Of a DNA stretch of 64,000 bases, positions 1-9,009 are shown piece after piece. Source of the DNA: Agarilytica sp033852165. Lineage in GTDB: Bacteria > Pseudomonadota > Gammaproteobacteria > Pseudomonadales > Cellvibrionaceae. A program made the position numbers and the translations under genes. Positions within the stretch are counted from its first letter, which is position 1; each line of letters starts with the position of its first letter. The notes beneath the pieces are model-generated. The model was not told the DNA's origin. It saw nothing but the letters and a program-made list of their open reading frames with translations, and did not search any database. The stretch is from assembly GCA_033852165.1 (NCBI GenBank), contig JAWSUZ010000082.1, positions 23,941-87,940 of the forward strand. The letters are read 5' to 3'.

Positions 1-1
1 T

Positions 2-1699
2 CGTCTGTCCGAAGGTTTGCATCAAGCTTTGGAAGCAAAAGAAGGCGTTTCGATTCAATCAGAAAGCCAAACTTTAGCGTCGACAACCTTTCAAAACTTT
101 TTCCGTATGTACGAAAAGTTATCGGGCATGACGGGTACTGCTGATACGGAAGCCTTTGAATTCAAGCAAATTTACAACTTAGACGTTGTGGTTATTCCTC
201 CGAACAAAGATCTTATTAGGAAAGATCTGAATGACCTCATTTACTTAAATGTAGAAGATAAATACGACGCAATTGTTGATGATATTAATGAGTTTCGCAA
301 AAAGAACGCACCGGTACTCGTTGGTACAGCATCAGTAGAAACTTCGGAAGATATGTCGGCACGATTGAAGAAAGCCAACATTAAACATGAAGTTTTGAAT
401 GCGAAACAGCATGAGCGCGAAGCCGATATTATTGCTGAAGCCGGGCGTCCTGGGGCCGTTACGATTGCCACCAATATGGCCGGGCGTGGAACGGATATTG
501 TGCTGGGAGGTAATTGGGAAGCGGAAGTCGCAGCTTTAACAGACCCTAGTCAAGAACAGATTGATGCCATTAAGACGGATTGGTCAAAACGGAATGCTAC
601 TGTCCTTGAAGCTGGGGGTTTGCACATTATTGGAACCGAGCGTCACGAATCTCGTCGTATTGATAATCAGCTCCGCGGTCGCGCGGGCCGACAAGGTGAT
701 CCAGGTTTATCCCGCTTTTATCTATCCCTAGAAGATAACTTAATGCGTATATTTGCCTCTGAGCGAGTCAGAAGCTTTATGCAAGCTATGGGGATGGAAA
801 AAGGCGAAGCGATTGAGCACCGTATGGTGACCAATGCAATTGAAAAAGCCCAGCGTAAAGTGGAAGCGCGAAACTTTGATTACCGTAAACAATTACTTGA
901 ATACGATGATGTTGCCAACAACCAGAGAACGGTTATTTATTCTCAGCGTCGTGAATTGCTTGAGCTAGATGATATTGAAAACGCAATCGGCGGTATCCGT
1001 GAAGAAGTGATAGATTCCGTTATTTCGAGTTATATCCCATCGCAAAGTATTGAAGAACAGTGGAATATCGCGGGTCTAGAAAAGTTTCTAGAAACGGAAT
1101 ACGGGTTGAAACTAGAGGTGCAGAAATGGTTGGATGCGGACGATAACCTACATGAGGAGCCTTTACGCACAAAAATCGCAGCTGAGTTTGAAGCGCATTA
1201 TATTTCGAAAGCAGAGCGTATCGGTCCGGTAATTCGTTCCCTAGAAAAACAAGTAATGCTTCAAGTGCTCGATACCTTATGGAAAGAGCATCTTCAAAAT
1301 ATGGATTATTTGCGTCAAGGCATTGGCTTGAGAGCTTACGCCCAACGTAACCCTAAGCAAGAATACAAACGTGAATCTTTTGAATTGTTTCAAAAATTAT
1401 TGGAAAACCTCAAAGATGAAGTTACGCGTATTTTGTTTAGAGTCGAACCCATGACAGAAGAAGAGATGGCTGAGATCGATCGTCGTCGACGAGAAGCAGC
1501 AGAAAAGCAAAAGCTTGATCTGCAGCACGAAGAAGTCTCAGCGCTTTCTAATGATCAAGCTGGTTTGGCTCAAGAAAGAGATGATTCTGTAAATACCGAA
1601 AAACCCTATGTTCGATCAGGGAAAAAGGTTGGCCGAAATGATCCCTGTCCGTGTGGTTCAGAGAAAAAGTTTAAAGCTTGTCACGGTAAGTTAAATTAG
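2..1699 (+). CDS. secA: Protein translocase ATPase SecA (3' part, cut by window start)
   Basis: SecA is the motor ATPase that pushes unfolded preproteins through SecYEG at the inner membrane. The visible 565 residues are roughly the C-terminal 60% of a protein that is usually about 900 residues long; the reading frame is open to the window edge, so the start lies outside. Seen: the second helicase half with RGTDIVLGGN and QLRGRAGRQGDPG (motifs V and VI), the helical scaffold/wing region, and at the very end the zinc-binding SEC-C tail GRNDPCPCGSEKKFKACHG, which binds SecB and phospholipid. argJ follows after 121 bases, as in pseudomonads. No convincing terminator was seen between them. Confidence 0.98.
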   Translation, partial: RLSEGLHQALEAKEGVSIQSESQTLASTTFQNFFRMYEKLSGMTGTADTEAFEFKQIYNLDVVVIPPNKDLIRKDLNDLIYLNVEDKYDAIVDDINEFRKKNAPVLVGTASVETSEDMSARLKKANIKHEVLNAKQHEREADIIAEAGRPGAVTIATNMAGRGTDIVLGGNWEAEVAALTDPSQEQIDAIKTDWSKRNATVLEAGGLHIIGTERHESRRIDNQLRGRAGRQGDPGLSRFYLSLEDNLMRIFASERVRSFMQAMGMEKGEAIEHRMVTNAIEKAQRKVEARNFDYRKQLLEYDDVANNQRTVIYSQRRELLELDDIENAIGGIREEVIDSVISSYIPSQSIEEQWNIAGLEKFLETEYGLKLEVQKWLDADDNLHEEPLRTKIAAEFEAHYISKAERIGPVIRSLEKQVMLQVLDTLWKEHLQNMDYLRQGIGLRAYAQRNPKQEYKRESFELFQKLLENLKDEVTRILFRVEPMTEEEMAEIDRRRREAAEKQKLDLQHEEVSALSNDQAGLAQERDDSVNTEKPYVRSGKKVGRNDPCPCGSEKKFKACHGKLN

Positions 1700-1820
1700 G
1701 CTTTGGTTAATTGATCTGAAGTTTGGTTTTGGCTTGAACGTTGATGCTAGATAAAGCGCTTTAAAAAACTATTTTAAGATGCTGTCCAGAAGTCAGAACT
1801 AGAAATGAAGGTTAGGAAAT

Positions 1821-3041
1821 ATGTCGGTTTGCAGTAGCGTGTGGCAAGATTTACCAGCGATTAAAGGCCTGAGCTTGGGCGTGGCTGCAGCCGGGATTAA
1901 ATATCCAGACAGAAACGACTTGGGCGTTATGTGTTTTGCGGAAGGCTCTACCGTTGCTGGCGTTTTTACGCAAAACGCCTTTGCTGCTGCGCCTGTCGCT
2001 ATATGTAAAAAACACCTGCAAGAAAGTACGATTCGAGGACTTTTAGTCAATTCAGGCAATGCCAACGCCTGTACCGGGGAAAGTGGGGCTGTAGCTGCTT
2101 TGCGTTCGTGCCAAGCATTTGCCCTGATTGCAAATGTTGAAGCCAACCAAGTTCTCCCGTTTTCGACCGGCGTGATAGGTGAGCCTTTACCCATAGATAA
2201 AATAGAATCCGCTTTGCCCGCCGCCCTTAAAGATGCAGAGGAAAATGGCTGGCGATTATTCGCAGAAGCGATTATGACCACGGATACTCGACCGAAAGGC
2301 GCGTCAGCGACAATCGAGTATCAGGGTCAATCAGTTTCAATCAGTGGTGTTGCAAAAGGTTCGGGGATGATTAACCCCAATATGGCTACGATGCTTGCCT
2401 ACATCGCTACCGATGCCGCAGTGGATCAAAGCCTTCTCGAGACCCTTTCTAAGTGTGCAGCCAACAAATCCTTCAATCGGATAACGATTGATGGCGATAC
2501 CTCGACGAACGACTCCTGTATTTTAATCGCCACGGGCAAAGCTGGCACACCTAAAATTACAGACGAAGCCGATCCCTTTTTAGAACTTCTGTCTGGCGCT
2601 ATTGTTGAGGTCTATCAATCTCTAGCTCAGCAAATCGTTGAAGATGGCGAGGGTGCTACAAAATTTGTAGAGGTTGATGTTAAAGGCGGTAAAACCCAGC
2701 AAGAATGCCTGAATGTTGCCTATGCAATTGCCCATTCACCTCTGATTAAAACCGCATTATTTGCATCTGACCCCAATTGGGGGCGAATCGTTTGCGCAAT
2801 TGGTTATGCGGATGTAAAAGACCTAACGACGGATACGATTCGAGTTTGGCTCGATGACGTTCTCATCGTTGAAAATGGTGGAAAAGCCGATAGTTATCGA
2901 GAAGAAGACGGTCAAAAGGTTTTTGATCAGAAGCGTTTTTCGATAAAGGTCGACTTGGGGAGAGGTTCTGCACAGGAACTGCTATGGACGACCGATCTTT
3001 CCCATGAATACATTCGTATCAACGCTGAATACCGCAGTTAA
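1821..3041 (+). CDS. argJ: Bifunctional glutamate N-acetyltransferase / amino-acid N-acetyltransferase ArgJ
   Basis: ArgJ transfers the acetyl group from N-acetylornithine to glutamate (and in many members also uses acetyl-CoA) in the cyclic arginine pathway in the cytoplasm. The 406-residue length is normal for the family. The autoprocessing site is visible as NPNMATML, where Thr190 would become the N-terminal nucleophile of the beta chain after self-cleavage. Other conserved blocks are KGSGM just before it, FNRITIDGDTSTNDS and DPNWGRI. The ATG at 1821 is preceded by TTAGGAAAT, a usable ribosome site. It sits between secA and mutT on the same strand. Whether it is mono- or bifunctional cannot be read from sequence alone. 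Confidence 0.96.
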   Translation: MSVCSSVWQDLPAIKGLSLGVAAAGIKYPDRNDLGVMCFAEGSTVAGVFTQNAFAAAPVAICKKHLQESTIRGLLVNSGNANACTGESGAVAALRSCQAFALIANVEANQVLPFSTGVIGEPLPIDKIESALPAALKDAEENGWRLFAEAIMTTDTRPKGASATIEYQGQSVSISGVAKGSGMINPNMATMLAYIATDAAVDQSLLETLSKCAANKSFNRITIDGDTSTNDSCILIATGKAGTPKITDEADPFLELLSGAIVEVYQSLAQQIVEDGEGATKFVEVDVKGGKTQQECLNVAYAIAHSPLIKTALFASDPNWGRIVCAIGYADVKDLTTDTIRVWLDDVLIVENGGKADSYREEDGQKVFDQKRFSIKVDLGRGSAQELLWTTDLSHEYIRINAEYRS

Positions 3042-3069
3042 AACTCGCAGCAAAATATAGAGATTGTAT

Positions 3070-3462
3070 ATGTCGACAGTTCATGTAGCGGTGGGGGTTG
3101 TGATCAATAGCGAGGGCGCAATTTGTATCGCTCTCAGACCTGAAGGCAAGCATCTAGCAGGCTACTGGGAGTTTCCAGGTGGTAAGGTAGAGCAGGGCGA
3201 GTCAGTATTTAGCGCTTTGCAGAGAGAGCTGAAAGAAGAACTGGCTATAGATATTCATGCGGCTGAACCACTAACCAAAATTAATTTCAACTACCCAGAA
3301 AAAACAGTGTGTCTAGATGTGCATACCGTTAGAGAATTTTCTGGCGAGGCTAAAGGCCAAGAGCAGCAAGAAGTTATCTGGGTGCGCCCCGAAGACCTAA
3401 AAAACTACCGTTTCCCAGAAGCGAATCACGCGATTATTCGTGCAATCCTTCAGGAGGAATAA
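3070..3462 (+). CDS. mutT: 8-oxo-dGTP diphosphatase MutT (Nudix)
   Basis: MutT hydrolyses 8-oxo-dGTP to the monophosphate and so prevents A:T to C:G mutations. The 130-residue protein carries the Nudix box at residues about 35-57 (GKVEQGES followed by RELKEELAI); the catalytic REXXEE glutamates are intact, but the small glycine near the end of the box is alanine here. An in-frame TTG lies 6 bases upstream (3064), but the ATG at 3070 begins MSTVHVAVGVV, which matches where the family starts. It is 28 bases after argJ, so probably co-transcribed. Its last 29 bases overlap the 3' end of convergent yacG. Confidence 0.93.
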   Translation: MSTVHVAVGVVINSEGAICIALRPEGKHLAGYWEFPGGKVEQGESVFSALQRELKEELAIDIHAAEPLTKINFNYPEKTVCLDVHTVREFSGEAKGQEQQEVIWVRPEDLKNYRFPEANHAIIRAILQEE

Positions 3463-3646
3463 GTTCTTCGCTCCAAGCGTCCGATGTGGCGCTATTCCCT
3501 TCCACTTTGTAGCTTTCTGAAGCCCACTCTCCAAAATCAATATCGCGACAACGTTTCGAGCAAAATGGCCGACAAGGAAACGCCTCAGTCATTAAAACTT
3601 CTTTTTTGCATGTAGGACAGCTGATTGAAAGGGATTTGTTTGTCAT
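3434..3646 (-). CDS. yacG: DNA gyrase inhibitor YacG (zinc protein)
   Basis: YacG is a small zinc-finger protein that binds GyrB and inhibits DNA gyrase in E. coli. The 70 residues show the four zinc cysteines as CPTC near residue 10 and CSKRC near residue 29, followed by the family signature RDIDFGEWASE. It starts inside the last codons of coaE (ATGA overlap, 4 bases), so it is the last gene of the pilB-pilC-pilD-coaE-yacG operon. Its 3' end overlaps mutT on the other strand by 29 bases. Confidence 0.95.
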   Translation of the reverse strand: MTNKSLSISCPTCKKEVLMTEAFPCRPFCSKRCRDIDFGEWASESYKVEGNSATSDAWSEELIPPEGLHE

Positions 3647-4248
3647 GGGGCGTAATTCTTTGCTAGTTCTAAATATGTGCGGTGAAATGACGTCACCTGT
3701 TCTAGAGTGTGTTCTTTCGAACCTGAATTATCGATAATATCATCGGCCCTCGTCAATCGTTCATTTCTACTTAGTTGGGCGGTTATTGTATTTTTGACCT
3801 GGGTCTCGCTTACATCGTCTCGTGCTAAGGTGCGGGATATTTGAAGGGCTTCCGGCACATCGACAACGAGAACTCTACTAACAATCTCAATATCGGAGGA
3901 TTCAATCAGTAAAGGGCTGGATAGAATGCAGTAGGGTAGTGGGGCTGAAGCAATTTTTTCACGCGTTTGCTGGGCTATTACCGGATGCATCAGTTGTTCT
4001 AGCCAACCTTTCTCTTCAGGCCGATTAAAAATAATCTCCCTCAGCTTTTTTCGTGCGAGAGAGTCATCAGTTTCCAATATGTTAGGCCCAAAGCGCCGGG
4101 AAATTTCGGCGAGGCAAAAAGAGCCAGGTTGAACCACTTCACGCGCGATCACATCTGTATCAATAATCTGAATGCCTAGGTCAGCAAAGGCATTTGAAAT
4201 GGTTGTTTTACCCGAGGCAATACCACCGGTCAAACCAATACAAAACAT
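3643..4248 (-). CDS. coaE: Dephospho-CoA kinase CoaE
   Basis: CoaE phosphorylates dephospho-CoA at the 3' hydroxyl of ribose, the last step of coenzyme A synthesis. The P-loop GGIASGKT is at residues 8-15, followed by the family DTD motif (IIDTDVIAREV) and SSPLLIES. The 201-residue length is typical. A GTG nine bases upstream (4257) would add Met-Tyr-Thr, but the ATG at 4248 (MFCIGLTGG) fits the family start. It lies 49 bases after pilD and overlaps yacG by 4 bases, the conserved pilD-coaE-yacG arrangement of gammaproteobacteria. Confidence 0.96.
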   Translation of the reverse strand: MFCIGLTGGIASGKTTISNAFADLGIQIIDTDVIAREVVQPGSFCLAEISRRFGPNILETDDSLARKKLREIIFNRPEEKGWLEQLMHPVIAQQTREKIASAPLPYCILSSPLLIESSDIEIVSRVLVVDVPEALQISRTLARDDVSETQVKNTITAQLSRNERLTRADDIIDNSGSKEHTLEQVTSFHRTYLELAKNYAP

Positions 4249-4297
4249 GGTGTACACTCAATATCGATTTTAAAACTGCAAGGTAAAGGGAGCCGTC

Positions 4298-5182
4298 TTA
4301 TCGAAGGTTAAACATCTGAAAATAATAGGCCATAAGCGAATCACCCCAAAAGAAGGTGATCCAGCCAGCAATGGCAAGGTAGGGGCCAAACGGTATGGGT
4401 TTGTTTTTATCTTTACCGTAAATCAGAATTCCGGCAATACCGATAAAAGCACCAACGAAAGATGAAAGTACGATAATGAGCGGCAAAGACTGCCAACCTA
4501 TCCAAGCGCCAAGAGCGGCAAGTAACTTAAAGTCACCAAAACCCATCCCCTCTTTTTTGGTTAATATCTTAAAGGTCCAATACACCGTCCAAAGTGATAA
4601 ATAGCCTGCGACAGCGCCAATAATGGAACTTTGTAAATCCGTAAACATTCCCGAAATATTCGCTAGAACACCCAGCCATAGAAGGGGGAGGGTGATGTTG
4701 TCGGGGAGGAGCTGGTGATCGACATCGATCATTGTTAAAGCAATCAATGACCAGGTGAAAATTAGGGCAAGACCCGCTTCGGCGGTTATACCGAATTGGA
4801 ATACGATGAATGCTGTTAACAGGCCGGTAACTAATTCAAGAATGGGGTAGCGAATGCTTATTTTTTCTTTGCAGCTATGGCATTTGCCTTTTAATAAGAA
4901 AATATAGCTGAATACCGGGATGTTATGCCACGGCTTAATGGGGGCTTTACAGCTTGGGCAGTGGGATGCAGGGAAGGCTATATTGAAGGGCTCTTTTTCT
5001 TCTTCGCCTAATGCTTTTAAGGTTGTTTTATCGAGATTGCCGTATTCGGTAAAGACTTCCCGGGCCATTTGTAGCCAGTCGTTTATGAGGTTGACGGGTA
5101 GGCGGTATATGACGACGTTTAGGAAGCTGCCGACGAGTAGGCCTATAATTAAAGCAGAAACAATAAGAGAGCCGTAAACCAT
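4298..5182 (-). CDS. pilD: Type IV prepilin leader peptidase / N-methyltransferase PilD
   Basis: PilD cleaves the class III leader from prepilins (and type II pseudopilins) at the cytoplasmic face of the inner membrane and methylates the new N-terminal Phe. The 294-residue protein has the cytoplasmic zinc loop with Cys75-x2-Cys78 and Cys101-x2-Cys104, about eight hydrophobic segments, and the two catalytic aspartates as Asp153 (MIDVDHQLLPD) and Asp217 in GFGDFK. The four-cysteine domain is the form that also methylates. It follows pilC by 13 bases. Its substrate PilA lies nearby at 8459. Confidence 0.97.
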   Translation of the reverse strand: MVYGSLIVSALIIGLLVGSFLNVVIYRLPVNLINDWLQMAREVFTEYGNLDKTTLKALGEEEKEPFNIAFPASHCPSCKAPIKPWHNIPVFSYIFLLKGKCHSCKEKISIRYPILELVTGLLTAFIVFQFGITAEAGLALIFTWSLIALTMIDVDHQLLPDNITLPLLWLGVLANISGMFTDLQSSIIGAVAGYLSLWTVYWTFKILTKKEGMGFGDFKLLAALGAWIGWQSLPLIIVLSSFVGAFIGIAGILIYGKDKNKPIPFGPYLAIAGWITFFWGDSLMAYYFQMFNLR

Positions 5183-5195
5183 TAGTTAGGTCGCC

Positions 5196-6410
5196 TCACA
5201 TCACATTTCCCATCTGGAATATTGGTAAGTACATTGCGATCATTAACCCGCCGACAAGCACGCCCAATACAGACATAATTAAAGGTTCAAGTAGTGATGT
5301 TAAGCTATCCACCAGATTGTCGACAGCTTCTTCATATATTGTTGCTGCTTTGTCGAGCATTTCATCAAGAGCGCCAGACTCTTCACCAATGGCGGTCATC
5401 TGTATTAACAGAGGAGGAAATTTCTTTGTATGCTCTATTGCTACATTCAACTGTGTACCTGAAGACACCTCGTCACGAATTCGTTGAGTAGCCTTTTCAA
5501 AGTGTATGTTACCAGTTGCTCCTGCGACCGAATCGAGTGCGTCGATAAGTGGAACTCCAGCAGAAAAAGTTGTTGAGAGAGTGCGAGCGAAGCGCGCACA
5601 TATAGATTGGTAGACGATCTGACCTACAACGGGTATTTTTAATGTGATTTTATCGATCAAGCTTCTGAAGGCGAAGCTCCGCGCTTTTAGCTTGCCAAAG
5701 CCGATAGAGAGGCCGATGGCTCCGCAAAGAAGTATCCACCAATATTCCTGAGCTAAGTCAGAGAGGTGAAGAACAAACAGCGTAAACGCTGGAAGTTCCG
5801 CCCCAAATGAGCTAAATGTATCGGCAAATTGCGGTACGACTTTTATGAGCAGTATGCATGTCACTACCATGGCTACTGCGACAACAGCAATGGGGTAGCT
5901 CATCGCCTTTTTAATTTTGGCTTTTAATTGTTCGGTCTTTTCTTTGTAAATAGCAATCCGATCAAGCATTGTTTCTAGCGCGCCTGATTGTTCCCCCGAG
6001 TCAACCAGGTTACAAAAAAGTTCGTCGAAGTATTTCGGTTGCTTGCGTAAAGATGCGGCAAAGCCGCCGCCAGCAGCGACATCTTCTCGTATGCCTTTAA
6101 TCAGTGACACCATATTTGGATTGTCTGATCCGTCGGCAACAATATCGAAGCTTTGAACCAGCGGAACTCCTGCTTTCATCATTGTGGCCATTTGACGCGT
6201 AAATACCGCAATGTCCATCGGTTTAATGGTTTTTCCTTTACTTGCACCAAATAATGGCTTAGATTTTTTCTTAACGCCAGTTGCTCGTATACCCTGCTTA
6301 ATCAGCTGCGCTTTTGCGAGGCCTGCATTGCTACTGGAAAGTTCTCCAGAAACTTTATTGCCTTTTTTATCAACGCCTTTGTAGATAAATATGTGTGAAG
6401 TGGCTGCCAT
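5196..6410 (-). CDS. pilC: Type IV pilus inner-membrane platform protein PilC
   Basis: PilC is the polytopic platform that couples the PilB/PilT motors to pilin polymerisation. The 404 residues contain two T2SF/GspF domains (about 70-190 and 270-395), each followed by hydrophobic membrane segments; recognisable blocks are FTRQMATMMKAGVPLVQ in the first and FARTLSTTFSAGVPL in the second. The length matches PilC of Pseudomonas. It begins 4 bases after pilB, so translation is likely coupled. No platform residues appear to be missing. Confidence 0.97.
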   Translation of the reverse strand: MAATSHIFIYKGVDKKGNKVSGELSSSNAGLAKAQLIKQGIRATGVKKKSKPLFGASKGKTIKPMDIAVFTRQMATMMKAGVPLVQSFDIVADGSDNPNMVSLIKGIREDVAAGGGFAASLRKQPKYFDELFCNLVDSGEQSGALETMLDRIAIYKEKTEQLKAKIKKAMSYPIAVVAVAMVVTCILLIKVVPQFADTFSSFGAELPAFTLFVLHLSDLAQEYWWILLCGAIGLSIGFGKLKARSFAFRSLIDKITLKIPVVGQIVYQSICARFARTLSTTFSAGVPLIDALDSVAGATGNIHFEKATQRIRDEVSSGTQLNVAIEHTKKFPPLLIQMTAIGEESGALDEMLDKAATIYEEAVDNLVDSLTSLLEPLIMSVLGVLVGGLMIAMYLPIFQMGNVM

Positions 6411-6414
6411 TTAG

Positions 6415-8130
6415 TTAATCCTTCGTTACTCGATTAGCCTCTTCGAGGCTTGTTACGCCGATTGCGGTTTTACGCAAAGCAGATATGCGCAGATTATTAA
6501 ATCCTGCTGCGTTTGCGGCATCTGCAATCTGAAGTGCATTGCCTCCTTCCAAAATTAGTTTAGATATTGCCCGGGTAATACGAACGACCTCGTAAATACC
6601 TACACGACCTTTATATCCATCATTGCATTTATCACATCCGACAGGGTGAAATAGGGTGAGTTCATCCAGCGGGATGCCTGTTCGGTCAAAGCCCTCTTCT
6701 TTAAGCACTTCTTCTGGGATGTCAGTCGCCGGTTTTTTGCACAGCGGGCAAAGTCTTCTTGCTAGACGTTGGGCGATAATCAAGCTTACAGTTGTAGCCA
6801 CATTAAAGGTTGGTACCCCCATGTTGAGGAGGCGAGTAAGTGTTTCTGCTGCACTGTTAGTGTGTAGGGTGGACAGCACCAAATGCCCTGTTTGCGCAGC
6901 TTTAATGGCGATTTCGGCGGTCTCTAAGTCTCGAATCTCGCCGACCATAACAATATCGGGGTCTTGTCGTAAAAAAGCTCTAAGAGCGGTGGAAAATGTC
7001 AGGCCCACCTTCGTTTTTACGTTGACTTGGTTTATGCCCTCTAGGTTAATCTCTACGGGGTCTTCAGCGGTAGAAATGTTGCGTTCCATTGTGTTAAGGA
7101 TGTTCAGTCCTGTATACAAAGACACTGTTTTCCCCGAGCCTGTAGGTCCGGTCACAAGTATCATGCCTTGCGGCTGATTCAGGGCATCCATAAATAGTTT
7201 TTTCTGATCATCCTCATACCCTAGGGCATCAATGCCGAGTTTTGCACTTGAAGGGTCTAATATCCGTAGTACGATTTTTTCGCCGAAAAGTGTAGGCAGT
7301 GTACTAACGCGAAAGTCAATAGCGCGAGTCTTCGATATCTTCATCTTGATTCGGCCATCTTGAGGAACTCTTCGCTCAGCAATATCCATTTGCGACATTA
7401 CTTTCAGCCGCGCCGCCATTTTACCGGATAAGTTTACTGGTGGGCGAGCCACCTCTTTTAATATTCCGTCCGTTCGAAAACGAACGCGATAAGCTTTTTC
7501 ATAGGGTTCAAAATGGATGTCGGAGGCGCCAGTTTTAATTGCGTCAAGAAGTACTTTATTAACGAATCGTACAATCGGGGCTTCGTCGATTTCCGCGTCA
7601 TCTTTATTATTGTCTGGGCCATCATCGGTAACGGCTTCAATGTCTAGCTCGTCTAGGTAATCGTCATCTATGCCGCCTAAACTGTCGCCGATTGTTTCTT
7701 CTTCTGCGTTGAGGTGTTGTTCGACGGCGGCATGTAATTTATCGGCATGCGTCAGTAAGGACTCTGTCGTGAGCCCTGTGTTAAACTTGATTTCATCCAA
7801 AGCATGAAGGTTTGTTGGGTCCGAAACGGCAACATAAAGCCTATTCCCGCGTTTAAAAATCGGTAAAACATGATGTTTCTGAATGAGCTTTGGGTCGACT
7901 AATCCTTTAGGGAATGATTCTGGGCTTATAGCATCTAGATCGATTACTGGTGTTCCGAACTCTTCTGAAGCCGCGGTAACGATGGCGTTTGGGTTAAGGT
8001 TATTCTTTGTGACTAAGTATAGGGGAAAGGGTATGTTTTCTTTTATGCTCGATTCAACGGCCTTAGTCGCTTCCTCCTCAGAAAGAAGGTTGTCTCTTAC
8101 GAGTCGCCTTGCTAGCCCACTTAAAATCAT
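6415..8130 (-). CDS. pilB: Type IV pilus extension ATPase PilB
   Basis: PilB is the hexameric ATPase that drives pilus extension. In the 571 residues one sees an N-terminal MshEN-type domain, the GspE/PilB core with Walker A GPTGSGKT near residue 327, an Asp box, Walker B (DPDIVMVGEIRD), a His box (TGHLVLSTLHTN) and a C-terminal tetracysteine zinc site (CPLC then CDKC). MshEN domains often bind c-di-GMP; whether this one does is not decided here. It heads the minus-strand operon and is divergent from pilA, with 328 bases between them. Confidence 0.97.
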   Translation of the reverse strand: MILSGLARRLVRDNLLSEEEATKAVESSIKENIPFPLYLVTKNNLNPNAIVTAASEEFGTPVIDLDAISPESFPKGLVDPKLIQKHHVLPIFKRGNRLYVAVSDPTNLHALDEIKFNTGLTTESLLTHADKLHAAVEQHLNAEEETIGDSLGGIDDDYLDELDIEAVTDDGPDNNKDDAEIDEAPIVRFVNKVLLDAIKTGASDIHFEPYEKAYRVRFRTDGILKEVARPPVNLSGKMAARLKVMSQMDIAERRVPQDGRIKMKISKTRAIDFRVSTLPTLFGEKIVLRILDPSSAKLGIDALGYEDDQKKLFMDALNQPQGMILVTGPTGSGKTVSLYTGLNILNTMERNISTAEDPVEINLEGINQVNVKTKVGLTFSTALRAFLRQDPDIVMVGEIRDLETAEIAIKAAQTGHLVLSTLHTNSAAETLTRLLNMGVPTFNVATTVSLIIAQRLARRLCPLCKKPATDIPEEVLKEEGFDRTGIPLDELTLFHPVGCDKCNDGYKGRVGIYEVVRITRAISKLILEGGNALQIADAANAAGFNNLRISALRKTAIGVTSLEEANRVTKD

Positions 8131-8458
8131 TCGGTCAGCCTACTAAATTTATCTTCGTTTCACTCCACTTTAGCATTTCCTCTAAGTGTTCGCAGTAACA
8201 CCATGAAATATTTGATAATTATGCGCCTGAAGGCAATGGGAGTATAAATTTATGACAAAGCTTGCAAAATATGACGGTCGTGTGACGGAAAATGTCACTG
8301 CTTGGTGTCTTTTATCCTAGTGTTGCGCCACTATTTTTAGTGAGCATTGCGTTGTATGGGCATTTGGTGGCTGTTAGGCGACCTGGCATGATATTAGCTT
8401 TCTCTCCTGTGAGTTCTAAATTGAATATGCTTTAAATTTTTCCTTTGGAGGAAATACA
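8131..8458. other. Divergent pilB/pilA intergenic region
   Basis: This 328-base region must hold the start signals for the pilB operon (minus strand) and pilA (plus strand). The only element recognised is the sigma-54-like site at 8384-8400 described separately. A strong ribosome site (GGAGGA, 8446-8451) precedes the pilA ATG. No RNA gene or repeat was recognised. Confidence 0.6.
8384..8400 (+). promoter_or_regulatory. Probable sigma-54 promoter of pilA
   Basis: TGGCATGATATTAGCTT matches the RpoN -24/-12 pattern (TGGCAC, GC at -12) with the diagnostic GG and GC correctly spaced; one mismatch lies in each half. It is about 60 bases before the pilA ATG. pilA of pseudomonads is RpoN/PilR dependent, so function is plausible by homology, but the PilR sites were not identified and no pilSR genes lie in the window. 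Confidence 0.65.
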
Positions 8459-8947
8459 ATGAAAAATGTACAAAAAGGTTTTACTTTGATTGAATTGATG
8501 ATCGTGGTGGCGATCATCGGTATTTTGGCTGCTGTGGCACTACCGGCTTATCAAGATTACACGGTAAAAGCTAAGGTTTCCGAGATAGTGTTGGCAGCGT
8601 CCACCTGCAAAAACACGATAACTGAAGTGGTTCAAACGGCCGGGGTTTTACCCGCTGCTAATCTGTGGGGGTGTGAAAGCTCTACAGAAACGAGCCAATA
8701 TGTTCTTTCTGTCTCAACAAGTGGGTTAGGGGCAATAACGGTGGTCTCTCAGAACTTGGGACTTGGCCTTATGGGTGTAGTCTTGACGCCTTGTGCAACT
8801 TCAGGCAATACTACAGTTGCTGGTTGTGAGACTACAGCAATTACAGCTGGCGGATCAGTTCTGCAGTGGGTCTGTGGGCCCGGCGTAGTTGGTGTTACTC
8901 TTGAGGCGAACCGTAAATATTTACCTGGATCATGTAGAGTCCTCTAA
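8459..8947 (+). CDS. pilA: Type IV pilin, major subunit PilA
   Basis: This is a type IVa prepilin with the short basic leader MKNVQKG followed by FTLIELMIVVAIIGILAA: cleavage by PilD after Gly6/7, Glu5 present, then the hydrophobic alpha-1 spine. The mature globular domain contains six cysteines; the last pair (VCGPG then LPGSCR) is the usual C-terminal disulphide loop, and the extra cysteines suggest a second loop. Length 162 is typical. A strong GGAGGA ribosome site is 7 bases before ATG, fitting high expression, and a terminator follows at once. The pilus motor and peptidase genes are divergent upstream; the accessory TfpZ is convergent downstream. Confidence 0.97.
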   Translation: MKNVQKGFTLIELMIVVAIIGILAAVALPAYQDYTVKAKVSEIVLAASTCKNTITEVVQTAGVLPAANLWGCESSTETSQYVLSVSTSGLGAITVVSQNLGLGLMGVVLTPCATSGNTTVAGCETTAITAGGSVLQWVCGPGVVGVTLEANRKYLPGSCRVL

Positions 8948-8979
8948 TATTTCATCTGTCTTGTAGTTCAGCGAACAGC

Positions 8980-9009
8980 AAAAGCCCTCTATTTATCGGG
9001 GGCTTTTTT
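8980..9009 (+). terminator. Rho-independent terminator of pilA
   Basis: AAAAGCCC, a short spacer, then GGGGGC and a run of six T form a classic intrinsic terminator 32 bases after the pilA stop codon. The A-tract and T-tract are complementary, so it may work from both strands. Confidence 0.88.
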